NCBI GenBank assembly: GCA_017506865.1
Contig: JAFCMP010000080.1
Coordinates: 62,001 to 126,000 of the forward strand
Direction: 5' to 3'
Source of the DNA: Tribonema minus
Taxonomy: Eukaryota > Sar > Xanthophyceae > Tribonematales > Tribonemataceae
Length of the DNA stretch: 64,000 nucleotides
This document shows, one piece after another, positions 12,801 through 23,105 of the stretch (position 1 is the first letter of the stretch; each line of letters opens with the position of its first letter). The position numbers and the translations under genes were made by a program. Under the pieces are notes generated by a model. That model was not told the origin of the DNA. It worked only from the letters and a program-made list of their open reading frames with translations, and did not search any database.

Positions 12801-15800
12801 GTAGTGTACGTGTGCGCACAGGCTATGTCGTTGACGCGATCGGTGTAGGGCATGGGTAGTTTGCTTATTGCTCGCCGCCGCAGCGGTCGTGCAGGCCGCG
12901 GCCGCGCACGATGACGGCCGCATGTTCCTGCTCGAGCTCGGCGACAGCAAGGTGAGAGCTCCGCGCTTAAACGTGCATTGCATGGGCGGCATAAGTGTAT
13001 GGTGTACGTGTACGCGCGTCTTCTCTGTTGGTGAGGCAATCGGCGCATGGGTATGTTCGTTACTGGATGCCGTCGGCACAGAGCGCAGCGGCGACTGAGG
13101 CCGCGGGGGACATGGGTATGCTTATTGCTTGACGCTGCAGCGGTTGTGCCTGCTGCGGCCGCGCACGATGACGACCGCATGTTCCTGCTCGAGCTCGGCG
13201 GCAGCAAGGTGAGAGCGCCGCCCCTCAACGTGCATTGCGCGCGCGGGAGTAGTGTACGTGTGCGCGCGCCTTCTCTGTTGATGATGCGGTCGGCGTATGG
13301 GTATGTGTGTTGCTGACGCCGTCAGCATAAAGCGCCGCGGCAAATGAGGCTGCCGGGGATGCTTGTGTACGCGCGGCAATCGCATGAGCACTGCTGCTGC
13401 ATGACCGTCGTGTAATAGTAAGCTGCGGTCAGAGCGCACACGATTCGCTTAGAAGGAGGGACGATTGTGCACTCAGCGTTCCGCTGTCGGGGCTGACCTA
13501 CTGCTGGGTTAGGGCTAAGATGAGGGTTAGGATAGGGAAAGGTGAGGGTGCAGGTGAGGGTTCAAGTGAGGGTCAGGGTTATGTTTGGTTAACCTGAAGC
13601 GTTGTAGGCAATGTGCCGTGGAGCAACGCGCCATTACGGCAAGGGCGGGACGTGGCAGGCGCGCTATGCTGAGCAGTGCTGCGCGCATAGGGTTTGGGTG
13701 AGGGTTAGGTGGTGCATCCTTGGTCAGCTGCTCAAGGAGGCGAGGCAAGGACCTGTGGCATCTCACAACACCAGTAATGCAGCAATGAAGCAGCGGTGTG
13801 CGTTCAGCTCATACTTGTCATGATGTTAACCCTGATCCCACCATGATTCATCTGGCTTTGATCCTAGCGCTCACCGCCAGGCAGCACCGACCATGTTGCA
13901 GCACCGCGCGCAGCTGTTGCAGCGCAAACCGTTCGTCGTTGATCGCCTTATCCTGACCCTGATTTCTCACCAGAACCCATATGTTTCGAGCTGGTGCACA
14001 TAAAATATGGTGTGGACAAGCTGAGGCACGCTGCACCACCACCGCAACGGCTCGCGCCGGTCCAGGACTTGAGAGACAGCTTTCCTACGTAGTACGTTAC
14101 ACTGTGTGACAGTGCGTGCACAATGTCGGCGCCTGTATGACACAGCAGGGTCGCCAACACGCCCTGTGCCCTCTTCAAAAAGCTATTGAGACCGCACACG
14201 TCTCATGCGCCAGCGTCTAACAACACACCCTCTTCGCGTGCGCCGCCCGCCGCTGCCCCCCCCCCCTCCCCCCTCCCCACGCGCAGCTGCGGTGGGGCGT
14301 GATGCCCTTCGGCGATGCCGATGCGCCAACGCTATACGGACAGGCCCACAACTGCATCGCCAGGCCGGCAAAACAGAGCAAGGACATGGAGACCATCCTG
14401 CTGCGCGCGGGGTGAGTGACTCCGACTCTGACCCTACTCAGTCACTGGCCCGCGCTCTGCGCGGCGCGGCGTGCTTGCGGCAGATTGCATGTGGCGCGTG
14501 CCTGCATTGCTGGCCACAGGAGTTAAGGAAACGAATCAAATCATCGTAGAGCTCTAGGTGACAAGGAGTGGTTAGCAGCAAGTGCCTTCCTCCAATAACC
14601 GTGGTCGCCATTGTTGCAGTCATTGGCCGTGAGTCAAACAGTGCCATTATATCCACAGTAGTCAAAAGACTTATATGTGCAAGCTTTTTAGCGTTTGAGG
14701 TATGCGTGCACTGGTTGTTGTGATCAGGTGCAGTTTCAGCAAGGTAGCACTTGGGGCAGTCCTAACCCTAACCCTCACCCTAAGGCGCAACGACTCTGAG
14801 GCGCAATGCATACAGTGCCTGCATGCGCAGATGATGTGCTTCATGGGGCGCGTAGGGCTCATTGGGTATGCAGGGCCATGCACACATAACTGCATACCCA
14901 AACAAAGGCACTTCGTGGGGTAGGTAGTAGGGGGCGTTCATTGAAGGCCCTCGTCGCGAGCACACACAGGTAGGGCCATGCACATGTACCTACATACCCA
15001 TCGCGCGCACGCGAGCGCATCAACGCCTTGTCCTGCGCAAGGTCTCTGCCTACGTTCACATGCGCTGTTTGCACGTGGCAGTGCATGCCATCAGAGACTA
15101 CCCAAGTGTGACTGTACGCTTGCACTTAGGGTTCGGGTCAGGGAAACCCTAATCTTAACCCTAACCTACTCATGCGCGCCGTCCGCAGTGCTCAGCGTGT
15201 CGACGCCACCGCTCACCGTCCGCCGCTGTGTCCCCCCCCCCCCCCCCCCGGCCCCGCGCGCAGCACGTTCAACAAAATGTACAACAAGGCGCGAGACAAG
15301 GGGTACTTTGCAGGAGACGACGCGTTCTACGTCACCATGAACCACCCCGACGGGGGTCTGCGCGGCGATGTGAGTCTGATAGTCACTGAGTCATTGAGTG
15401 ACTCTGGCATGACAAGTCCTCGTACCAATATGAGAACCGGTGCAGGCAGATGTCAGCACAGAATGGGTGGGCTCGTCAACGCTGTTGAGGTCAGGAGTGC
15501 GAGTCACTCGGACTTACAGTAGAGTCGCCCTCGCCATCTATGTACTTCTTCAGCTGATGGTGGTCTTGGAGGGCTCTGCTGAGCACGCGACAAAGCGTCT
15601 TGCAATACCTACATACCCTGTGTGCCTAGCACAGGCCACGCTCGCTGATGCAGCCAACGCAGACGGTACATATAGATGCATTCCGCGGCGCGCCACCCTG
15701 ACGGCGCCATACACAAAAGTCTGAGTCATTGAGTCACAGAGATCACACAACGCACTGCACGTGGCACCACTCTGGCTGGTGTGATGCGACTGGCCCCGTT

Positions 15801-18800
15801 TCCGATGTCGCATGTGTGCTACTCGACGATCTGCGTTCCCTTTTTCAATCCCCGTGGCGCACTCCAAGAACTCCTTTCTTTACCGCAGCACGTCTCAGTG
15901 GCGTAGTGCTCACTCCTTGCGCACGCCGCCTCCCGGTAGCATATAGGCACAGGCGCGCCAACGCAGCTCACACAACGGCAACCATCTCCACTATCAACGC
16001 CCACTGAACACGCTCAACACTTGCTGCTACTCTGAAGGGACGTTGCAACATTGCAACAGATGGGTTCGTTGCGTGCCGCCGCTTCTCTTCACCGCAGCTG
16101 GGCCGGAATCCGCCCCACACAACACGCGTGCTCCCGGCACATCTCGGCAATCTCAACATGTTTCGGCAATGTTTGTGACATATTACTCCGTGTGCCTCCT
16201 CCCCCCCACAAAGCCACATGATGATAACATACGTACGCGAGCGCGCCGTAACCATAATATACGTACATGCGCGCGCCGTGACCCGCGGCTCCACTCCGCG
16301 CGCCGCCGCCGCCGCTTCCGCCGTCGTTGCTGCCGCAGCTGGACCTCATCCACAACTACACATAGTATCATGCACAGCGCAGAACAATGAACCCTAGCCT
16401 CAATCCTCGAGGTGCGTTCTCCTCGCAACCCCACATGACGATTTACATACACGAGCGCGCCGTGATATGCCGCCGCCGCTTTAGCCGCCGCCACCGCATC
16501 TGCTCTCATCCACAAACACACGTATGCGCAGCGCAGCGCACTAATGCGTCACTGCCGTCACCGCCGCCGCGCGCAGCTGGAGCTGATCCGCCCGATGCAG
16601 CGCGGCGTAGTGGTCGCGCCGTACGGCGACGTCGCGTGCAGCGAGCTCGTGCCCGTGCTGGACTGGTGCCAGGAGACCGTGCGCTGCGACTTTGAGCACG
16701 ACGGCGTTCACCTCCTGGTCGCGTACAAGAGCTTCTGGACCGAGGCGCAGATTGGCGCGCTGTGCCAGGGCCTGCTGGAGACGTATCCGGTGAGCGGGTC
16801 AGGGTTATGATTAAAGTCAGGGTTAGGGTTTGGGTAGGGCAAGGTTTAGGATTAGGGTTAGGGTTAGGGTCACCTACTGGTCCGAGGCGCAGATCGGCGC
16901 GCTGTGCCAGGGCCTGCTGGATACGTATCAGGTGAGCGGGTTAGGGTTAGAGTTAGGGTTAGGGTTAGGGTTATTGTTACGTTTAGGGTTAGGGTTGGGG
17001 TTAGGGCAAGGGTTAGGATTAGGGTTAGGGTTAGGGTCAGGGTCACCTACTGGTCGGAGGCGCAGATTGGCGCGCTGTGCCAGGGCCTGCTGGAGACGTA
17101 TCGGGTGAGCGCCGGCGCCGCGACCTGACATTTACTCAGCGTAACATTTAACATTAACCCGCAGCGCTGGTGCTGCTGCCGTTGCCCGCGTCAGAACCCT
17201 TTTTTGAGCACGCACATACTTGGAGTTGCACACTTGAAGTAGGCGTCAGCGCTGCGCCGCGGTGCGAGTGCGCAAGGTCAGAAAGCGCAACTTTGAAATT
17301 GGAATACCTGAGTACATGAAGCCGTTTTCAGCGCTGAGCAGAGCTGCGCATGCGAAGCGCCGCCTGTCGCGGCGCAGCGTGCCTGACACGGCGCCCTCGC
17401 ATCAGTGCCGCCGCGCCCTCCGCGCGACGCGCCGCGCAGCGGACAGCGCCGCAAAGAGGATCATGACCAAGGCCAGGGTTACTATTCTTAGGTTCCAGCA
17501 CAACATGATATGACGCCAGACTGATGCAACCGCCCGCCTCTCTGCACCCCCTTGGCACCAGGACGAGAATCAGATGTAAGGTCAGCTTTGGGGTGAGCGA
17601 AAAAACACGTGTCACGTGACACCAGGCTGACTCTCTGCCCCCCCCCCTCCCCCCCCTCCGCGCCGCGCAGGGCCTCAAGGGGCTGCGCCTGGTGGACGAC
17701 GCGTCGCTGGTGGCGCGCGCCGCCGGCGTCGCCACCTGCTGCGTCGTGTGCGTGGGCGAGGGCTCATGCTCCGTCAGCCCCGTCTTCACGGGCACGCTCA
17801 TGGCGGGGAGCGTGCTGCACGCGGACGTCGGCGGCGGCGACATCGACCGGTCAGTGCCGCACATCTCATGCTGTCGCGCTGCCTGAGTTGCTGGTGGTGT
17901 GTGATCGCAGTGAGTGGCGCTACATGGCAGCGCTGGTGGCGCGCTGCTGCAATGTCGCGCCGCTGCGCTTGTCGTGATGGCGGTGTGTGTTGCCCGATGG
18001 TCTTGATTGGTATCGAAGGGTTAAAGTGAGGGCTAGGGTTTGGTTTAGGTTTAGGTTTACGGGTTAGGGTTAGGGTTAGTACTGGGGTTAGCGGTTAGTA
18101 CCACGTGGCTGTTCAAATTGTATGAGTACGCTCCTTCTGATGGCGGCGCGGGCGTTTATAGGTGAGTGCGCGCACGCGCAGTCGGCGCTGCGTGCCGCAT
18201 GTGGCAATGCGCAGTCTCTCTGTGATTTGCGCTGGCGCTGATGCACTGCACGCGGCTGTCGCTCACGATGGCAGCATGCGACCCGTCTGACGGCTGCGGA
18301 TGCTGCATCAGTCTGCGGCATCTGTGGGCCTCAACGGCCCTCAATCACAAATCGCCATGTGGCTGTTGAAGTCACATGCCATTGTACTTCTATGTACTTT
18401 TATTAATAATTTTCGCTCAGGGCGCGAAAAAGCCCAAGGTGTCTAACTTGAAGCTTGCTGTACGGAATGTATATGTCGGGTGACAGGCTGAAAGTGTCTC
18501 AAACACAACCACTCAAACGACGCCGCCGCCAAATGGCATCTCGAGATCCCCCCCTATATACTTCTGTGCACGTACCTTCTGACACGCCGCGCCTCGTGCC
18601 GCCGCCTCCCCCGCGCACGCAGCTACTTCAACTCGATGTTGCAGTCGCGCTTCATCGAGGGTTTCTCGACCATGACGGAGCGGCGCAAGCTGGCGTACGT
18701 CCGCAAGATCAAGGAGCGCGATGCGTACGTGGCGCAAAGCTTTGAGAACGAATGCAAAGCCACGAGGAAGTTTCAGGTCAGCAGCACGCCCGATATCACG

Positions 18801-21800
18801 CGCGCACACTTGCTGCGTTGTCCGGAAGCTCACATTATGATCTGGATGTTGAGCCATTTCGTGCATTGTCATGCTTGTCATGCTCTGCTGCGGAGCGGTG
18901 ATGAGCTGGGTCTCAGTCTCCATGGGACAAGGCCATCATCTTAGGGTTAGAGTCAGGGGTAGGGTTAAGATTAGGGTTAGGGTTAGGATTAGGGTTAGGG
19001 TTTGGGTTAGGGTTACTCATGTTGCACGACGAGGATGGCAGTGCCACACAGCTCTGCGCCTCCAGGCATGAGGTCAACACCACCAGCCAGTCGAACCAGT
19101 TCCAGATAGCAGGCGCTGCATTACTATTGTAAGCGATGCCGCTACTCATACATGCACTCCTTTGCACCATCAATGGTTTGCAAGCTGGCACTGGGGGCAA
19201 CTGGTGGGTAGGGGTAGGCAGGGGCACACTACCCTGTTAAACGCTCGCCCCTGCCTGGCATCGCTGCTGCCTCTGACACCCCTCCTTCCCCCCCCGCTTT
19301 GCTGTTGCCCCCCCCCCCTTCGCCGCCCCCCCCCACCCCTCTTCACAACAGCGAAGCGTGGTCCGCACCGCGCTCAGCACGTCGTCGTCAGCGGCGCTCG
19401 CTGGCTACAGCGTGCGGTCCGGCAGCTGCGACGAGGAGGACGACGAATCCGCTCGAGAGATCATCTTTGACCAGAGCGGCGGCGACGAGTTGAAGTTCAA
19501 GGTGCGCCGATGTGAAGTGTGAGCGACTGCGGTGTGGTGGCTCGGTGATTTCATTGGCAGTCAGGCCCGCCTCTGGGCACAGGTTTAGCCACGTGCCTGA
19601 AGCAGCACGTCGATGTACGTTGCTCGTCGAGTGCACAGCACGTGTTCGGCTGCACAGTCTCGTTTCCATGCTTTGCGGATGCGTGCAACGAGCACACGCA
19701 GCACACACTTCGCAGGGCAAACGCCCTCTGCCAAGCTACGGGTAACGCCTTCTGCGGCACGTACAGTCTGAACCGCTCCACGAGTACACTGTCAGTTCAT
19801 GCGCAGTTCATGTGTACCTCGGCAACGCTCAGCGACTCGCTGCAATGCCAATGGCGCGCATGCTGAAGTCGGTCGACGCCCAGTGGTTACAAGGTGCTGC
19901 TGGTAACGCAGTGGTGTGGCACCCCAGGTCGCACTGTCAGTGGCGTGGGTGCGTAAAGAAAAGCACCAACAACACGTACGATGCGCGCCTTTCATCTTTG
20001 CCAACCTCAAGAGCAGTGGAGTTCGTGCTGCAAATCAGCGCGGGCAAGACTACATCTCATCACTGGACGCCTGCCAATCGACGCGCCGCGTGCAGCCGAA
20101 GCACCCCGCGCTGCCGCTCTACTTCATGTTCAACCCTGTTCAACCCTAACCCTACACACACACACCCCCCCCCCCCCCCCGCGCTGCGCAGGTCGGGTGC
20201 GAGCTCTTCCACGCGCCGGAACTGCTGTTCCAGCCCGACCTCTGGGTAGACGACAAGGCGCCTAAGAACGCGCGAGGCCTCTCCGACATGCTGTACGAGG
20301 CCATAATGAAGTGCGACCCGGACATCCGCGGGGAGATGTTCTCCAACATCATCGTACACGGCGCCACCGCGCAGCTGAAGGGGCTGGAGGAGCGGATAAA
20401 GGTATTTTACCGTATGCATGTATGTTCATTGCGGCGATAGGCAACTGCAGTGTGTACACCATCATCGCTGTGCTGTGCTGCGCAGCTCGACTTGGCTGTG
20501 ACGCTCTCATCACATCATGAACTTCAAGTTGAGCTTGGAGAACAGCGTGGGCTGTGTGTGTCAGCTCAGGCTCGCGCAGGTGATGAACAGGCGGCTGCGC
20601 CCCCCCCCCCCCGTGTCGTGCGACGCGCTTACACCGGCAAGCAGGTTGCTGGCAAAGCAATTGTATGTATATGCATAGATGTGAATAGAAGAACAGCGTA
20701 TATGTAGAAGCATACATGAATGTCGTGTAGCATAACTTATCAACTGCTCAGCACAGCAGCATCAACGCCCGCCAGGCTCTGCCATCGCAGGCTCCTTTGA
20801 CATGCAACGAGTACACCTCTACATGCCCACTCACGGTGCGTGTCGCTCCCCTGTGTCTGCCGCTGATATCATGACACTTCTGGCTCTCTGTGCATGCTTG
20901 TTTGCGCAGGAGGACCTGCTGAAGATGCTCCCCATGCGTATGATGTGGCTCGTTGACATTATCAGCATCACAATAGTGAAGGAGGAGGACGAGCTGGGCA
21001 TTGACGCGCCCACCCATGTGCTGAAGGTCAGTTCTTGAGCCTTTCCAAGTGTACAACCAAATTCACAAAATCCCCTTCTAAGCTGCAGTATTGGAAGTCG
21101 TTCATTAGCGCATACAGTTTGATGGCCAAAGTGTCCTTAGTCGCGCACCCTTGTTGCCGGACAGTGTTCTGTGTGCGCCCGGTGCGAGAGCGCAACTGCT
21201 GAAAAGTAAGAAGGAGCGCATAAATTCCGTCCTATCGCAACTGCCATCAAACCAGCACACGCACAAGTCAAAGCCTTAGGTCTATTGTAGGTCAAAGCCG
21301 AAGGGCGAGGTCAAACCTGCGTCTAGTTGCAGCTAACCCTGGCCCTAACCCACACCCTAACCCTAAGCTACTAGCAGTAGTTTGCTCTCAAAGTAGGCTG
21401 GGCACAGGCGAGCACAGCTGGCTGTTGAGACCGTCACGGCAGAGGAAACGTGGCGCTCTGCGACATGGTTATTGCAGCAGCGCTCGACAGCGGTCAACGG
21501 AGTCCAGCTTTGACGAACTCACCAGATGAGCATGCATGCTACTGCTCATGTTGAGCGCCGCTCTCTTCGCACCATACACAACAGCTCAGGGCACTCCAAA
21601 CCGTACCGCAGACACCATGGCATCGCTCAGTTGCAAGTACACTACTCCGGCAGTTCACAGCTAACCTCAACCCGTTCTCTCCTCAACCTCAACTCAGCAA
21701 AACCGTTTTGCCACGTAAGCCGCACCTGCGTGGTGCCTCCTGTTGCGTGCTCGACAAGCAAATTGCGATGCTGCAGGGCCTTGCCCCACTCAGTGGGCAT

Positions 21801-22583
21801 GACTTGACGTTTTACGCATGCATGTACTGTTGTGACTCATGACTGCAGCTGCCAACTTGCACCCATCAGCTGACATTGCACAATGCCTCCTGTTGCGTGC
21901 TCAACAAGCAAAGTGCGATGCTGCAGGGCCTTGCCCCACTCAGTGGGCATGACTTGATGTTTTACGCATGCATGTACTGTTGTGACTCATGACTGCAGCT
22001 GCCAACTTGCACCCATCAGCTGACATTGCACAAGTGATTGTCCAAAGTCAGACAAGGCACCCACTGCCTGTTGTCAATGAGGAGGTGCGGAGCCAGATAG
22101 GTGCACGGCTGCTCAGCAACCGTTCCTGAACCGAGCGCTTTCTGCACCAGTGTCACAGCTACAGTCGTGCGCCGTGCACACACACGGTCGTCAGGAGTCA
22201 ACCAGTGTTTCTCATACTTTACAAACAAAGTTTTGGACCAAATGAATGGTGGCGCAGCCTAACATGTGTGTGGTGGCGCTAAAGTCGCGCGCACACGGTC
22301 AATGAGAACACTTCTGATTGCCTACGTGCGCAGGTCCTTGACGCGTCGCATTCCGTCCTTGCTAAGTATAGTATGTTCGCGCTCGCGGCTGCTGTTGTTC
22401 TTGCCTGTGCAGGGTGCGCGCATGCTGGCCGCGGAGTTTTCCCCGTACCTGGAGCACCCCCCTGAGAACGAACACCCCCTCAAGAAAATCAGAAACCTCA
22501 ACTGGCAGTCACGCAGCACGCTTGAGAACAACAATGACTGTCGCACATTTGGCATCTGGACGAGATGCTATGCTTACCTGTAG
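6884..22583 (+). CDS. Coiled-coil/acidic-domain actin-related protein, copy 1 (19 exons)
   Basis: Exons: 6884-6991, 7123-7184, 7413-7602, 8215-8340, 8584-8742, 9180-9293, 10098-10196, 10755-10940, 11826-12170, 12535-12768, 14287-14411, 15264-15369, 16577-16789, 17671-17849, 18623-18776, 19352-19501, 20192-20401, 20910-21026, 22413-22583. All junctions are GT-AG, and the joined frame is open for 1015 codons. Residues about 58-350 are coiled coil, starting with repeated KDAELAK units. Residues 350-463 are Asp/Glu-rich. Residues about 528-1015 are an actin fold: FGDADAP in the first phosphate loop, RPMQRGVVVAPYGDV, VGEGSCSVSPVFTG in the second loop, FHAPELLFQP, MKCDPDIRGEMFSN, then HGATAQLKG at the adenosine site. 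Key catalytic positions are altered. It is a divergent actin-related protein; nuclear ARPs are one candidate class. The ATG is conserved in both copies. Confidence 0.85.
7413..10940 (+). other. Coiled-coil segment of the actin-related protein (exons 3-8)
   Basis: Exon 3 encodes several near-perfect seven-residue KDAELAK/T units. Exon 4 encodes paired 'QARNAEL' units. Exon 5 holds SNAKLLAENAKLRSDNE. Exon 7 ends in LELDNAALLQR, an 11-residue unit. Exon 8 turns into a Glu/Asp-rich helix (VEVEEQQVKIEEEDDEDEDG). Exons 3 to 7 each end on a complete codon, as do exons 8 to 10, so internal exons can be added, lost or skipped without changing frame. Together they predict a long parallel coiled coil for self-association or partner binding, upstream of the actin fold. 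Confidence 0.7.
10279..10310 (+). repeat. Broken mini-exon echo of exon 7 end (left arm)
   Basis: The 3' end of exon 7 (LELDNAALLQR) and the intron after it reappear about 114 bases downstream. A good acceptor (ttgcgcag) precedes it. One C is missing, making it 32 nt instead of 33, and the donor GT is changed to AT, so it cannot act as a cassette exon. The right arm has two intact versions. Confidence 0.8.
10941..11825. repeat. Intron 8 minisatellite and poly(C) acceptor repeats
   Basis: The intron begins with donor sequence gtcagtgctcag. Variants of 'tgacctcagtgctcagccgg' then recur many times to about 11,280. Its last third (11,545-11,825) has three units of about 110 bases. Each unit holds 'acacttctcctgtacctg', a long run of C, 'acacacacgcatgcag' or similar, and an AG acceptor; the last one is used for exon 9. 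The right arm (42,251-43,150) has the same two families with different copy numbers. Confidence 0.75.
12884..13208 (+). repeat. Two echoes of exon 10 3' end (left arm)
   Basis: After exon 10, two 68-nt copies of its end (12,884-12,951 and 13,141-13,208; HDDGRMFLLELGDSK and its variant) follow. Each has a 'cgccgcag' or 'gctgcag' acceptor and a gtgagag donor. 68 nt would shift the frame. In the first copy an internal AG at 12,893-12,894 would give an in-frame 57-nt exon. This segment is the actin first phosphate-loop strand, so inclusion would duplicate part of the nucleotide site. The right arm has only one echo. Confidence 0.75.
16091..16360 (+). repeat. Acceptor-side echoes of exon 13 in intron 12
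   Basis: The true exon 13 start reads gcgcag then ctggagctgatccgcccg. Similar junctions appear upstream near 16,096 (accgcag then ctgggccggaatccgcccc) and near 16,340 (gccgcag then ctggacctcatccacaac). Around them, 'acatacgtacgcgagcgcgccgt' type sequence recurs at about 16,226, 16,257 and 16,442. These look like old tandem duplications of the intron end plus exon start. Confidence 0.55.
16800..17104 (+). repeat. Exon 13 end echoes embedded in (TTAGGG)n
   Basis: Directly after the exon 13 donor (gtgagcgggtcagggtt) come TTAGGG-type repeats, then a copy of the last 57 nt of exon 13 (16,875-16,931) with donor gtgagcgggttaggg. More TTAGGG repeats follow, then another copy (17,048-17,104) with donor gtgagcgcc. 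The copies keep the reading frame (YWSEAQIGALCQGLLDTYQ and YWSEAQIGALCQGLLETYR). There is no clear pyrimidine tract before them; the only AGs are inside TTAGGG units. The right arm has one such echo at 37,610-37,676. Confidence 0.85.
18030..18085 (+). repeat. Interstitial telomere-like repeat in intron 14
   Basis: Run of TTAGGG and variants (ttaggtttacgggttagggttagggttag) within the intron, sense to the gene. Confidence 0.7.
18394..18565 (-). mobile_element. Retrotransposon 3' tail in intron 14 (left arm)
   Basis: On the minus strand this is the 3' end of the element at 25,014-27,917: the codons for a PEMPFGGGGV-like C-terminus, then the 3' UTR ending 'gggctttttcgcgccctgagcgaaaattattaataaaagtac'. 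It is severely 5'-truncated, as is typical for target-primed non-LTR insertion. The right arm carries the same insertion at the matching intron position (35,840-35,980), so it predates the inverted duplication. Confidence 0.75.
18940..19017 (+). repeat. Interstitial telomere-like repeat in intron 15
   Basis: About twelve consecutive hexamers of TTAGGG and one-base variants. They are sense to the gene and begin shortly after the exon 15 region. The right arm has the CCCTAA counterpart at 35,393-35,463. Confidence 0.85.
21733..22033. repeat. 151-bp tandem direct repeat in intron 18
   Basis: Two adjacent copies, 21,733-21,883 and 21,884-22,033, starting 'gcctcctgttgcgtgctc' and differing at only a few positions (for example tcgacaagcaaatt against tcaacaagcaaagt). 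The same tandem pair is present in the right arm at about 32,360-32,650, so it predates the arm duplication or has been homogenised between arms. Confidence 0.9.
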
Positions 22584-23105
22584 GCCACATGGCAAGGAGC
22601 GACTAGTAGATCAGGTCCAAGATGATCGCCACCTATGATGGCTGTGAGACATTCAACATCGTGGCGAGGTTGTAAGCGTATCTGTAGCAAAGCCGGCACT
22701 GGGGGTTGCACCCCCGCCATTCGCTGTGCACAACGTTGTACAGGCACATGTCGATATGCCAAGGTGATCAGATGGGTGCAAGGTAAACGGTTCAGAATTG
22801 TGAACGTGCAAAATTTCATGAGGATTGTTTGAAGCTCCTCCGTCACCCCTGTCAGCACCAACATCTTTTAGATGTTGCTCTCATGCTGTACCAAGCAAGC
22901 CACCTCTGTGCACGCTCTGTGTAGTGTAGGGGACGTGCCAGTCAGTGGGTACCCCTCGGGCTCCCTGCATACTGCGCATCCCCCACCCATTTTCACCTCC
23001 TTAACTGGAACGACTGATATCAGAGGCAGTGTCTCGCTGTGAGCTCCATTCGTGGTGCCTTGCGGCGGCGGCGCTGCCCAACCTGCAAACAACAAAATGT
23101 AATAT

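Larger units (their letters stand above)
4970..22892 (+). repeat. Left arm of large inverted duplication
   Basis: This segment is matched in reverse complement by 31,499-49,375. All 19 exons and their order are shared. The match ends abruptly at 22,892, inside what is the upstream region of the ankyrin gene in the right arm; here rDNA-like sequence follows instead. Introns near the inner end (from about 19,900) are nearly identical between arms. Those of the outer part differ by many substitutions and repeat-number changes. Confidence 0.85.

Noticed and set aside
16800..17045. True chromosome end or telomere fusion
   Set aside because: The repeats are short, degenerate, inside an intron with intact exons on both sides, and several other such blocks occur; there is no terminal array.
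19981..20160. Extra exon before exon 17 (frame with SSGVRAANQRGQDYISSLDA) conserved in both arms
   Set aside because: Exons 16 and 17 already join in phase with continuous actin similarity; this frame lacks clear splice sites and lies in a part of the arms where all DNA is highly similar.
21526..21807. 93-codon frame in intron 18, identical in both arms (32,576-32,857)
   Set aside because: Identity here simply reflects the near-identical inner arms; surrounding non-coding DNA is just as conserved, and composition and start context are not gene-like.
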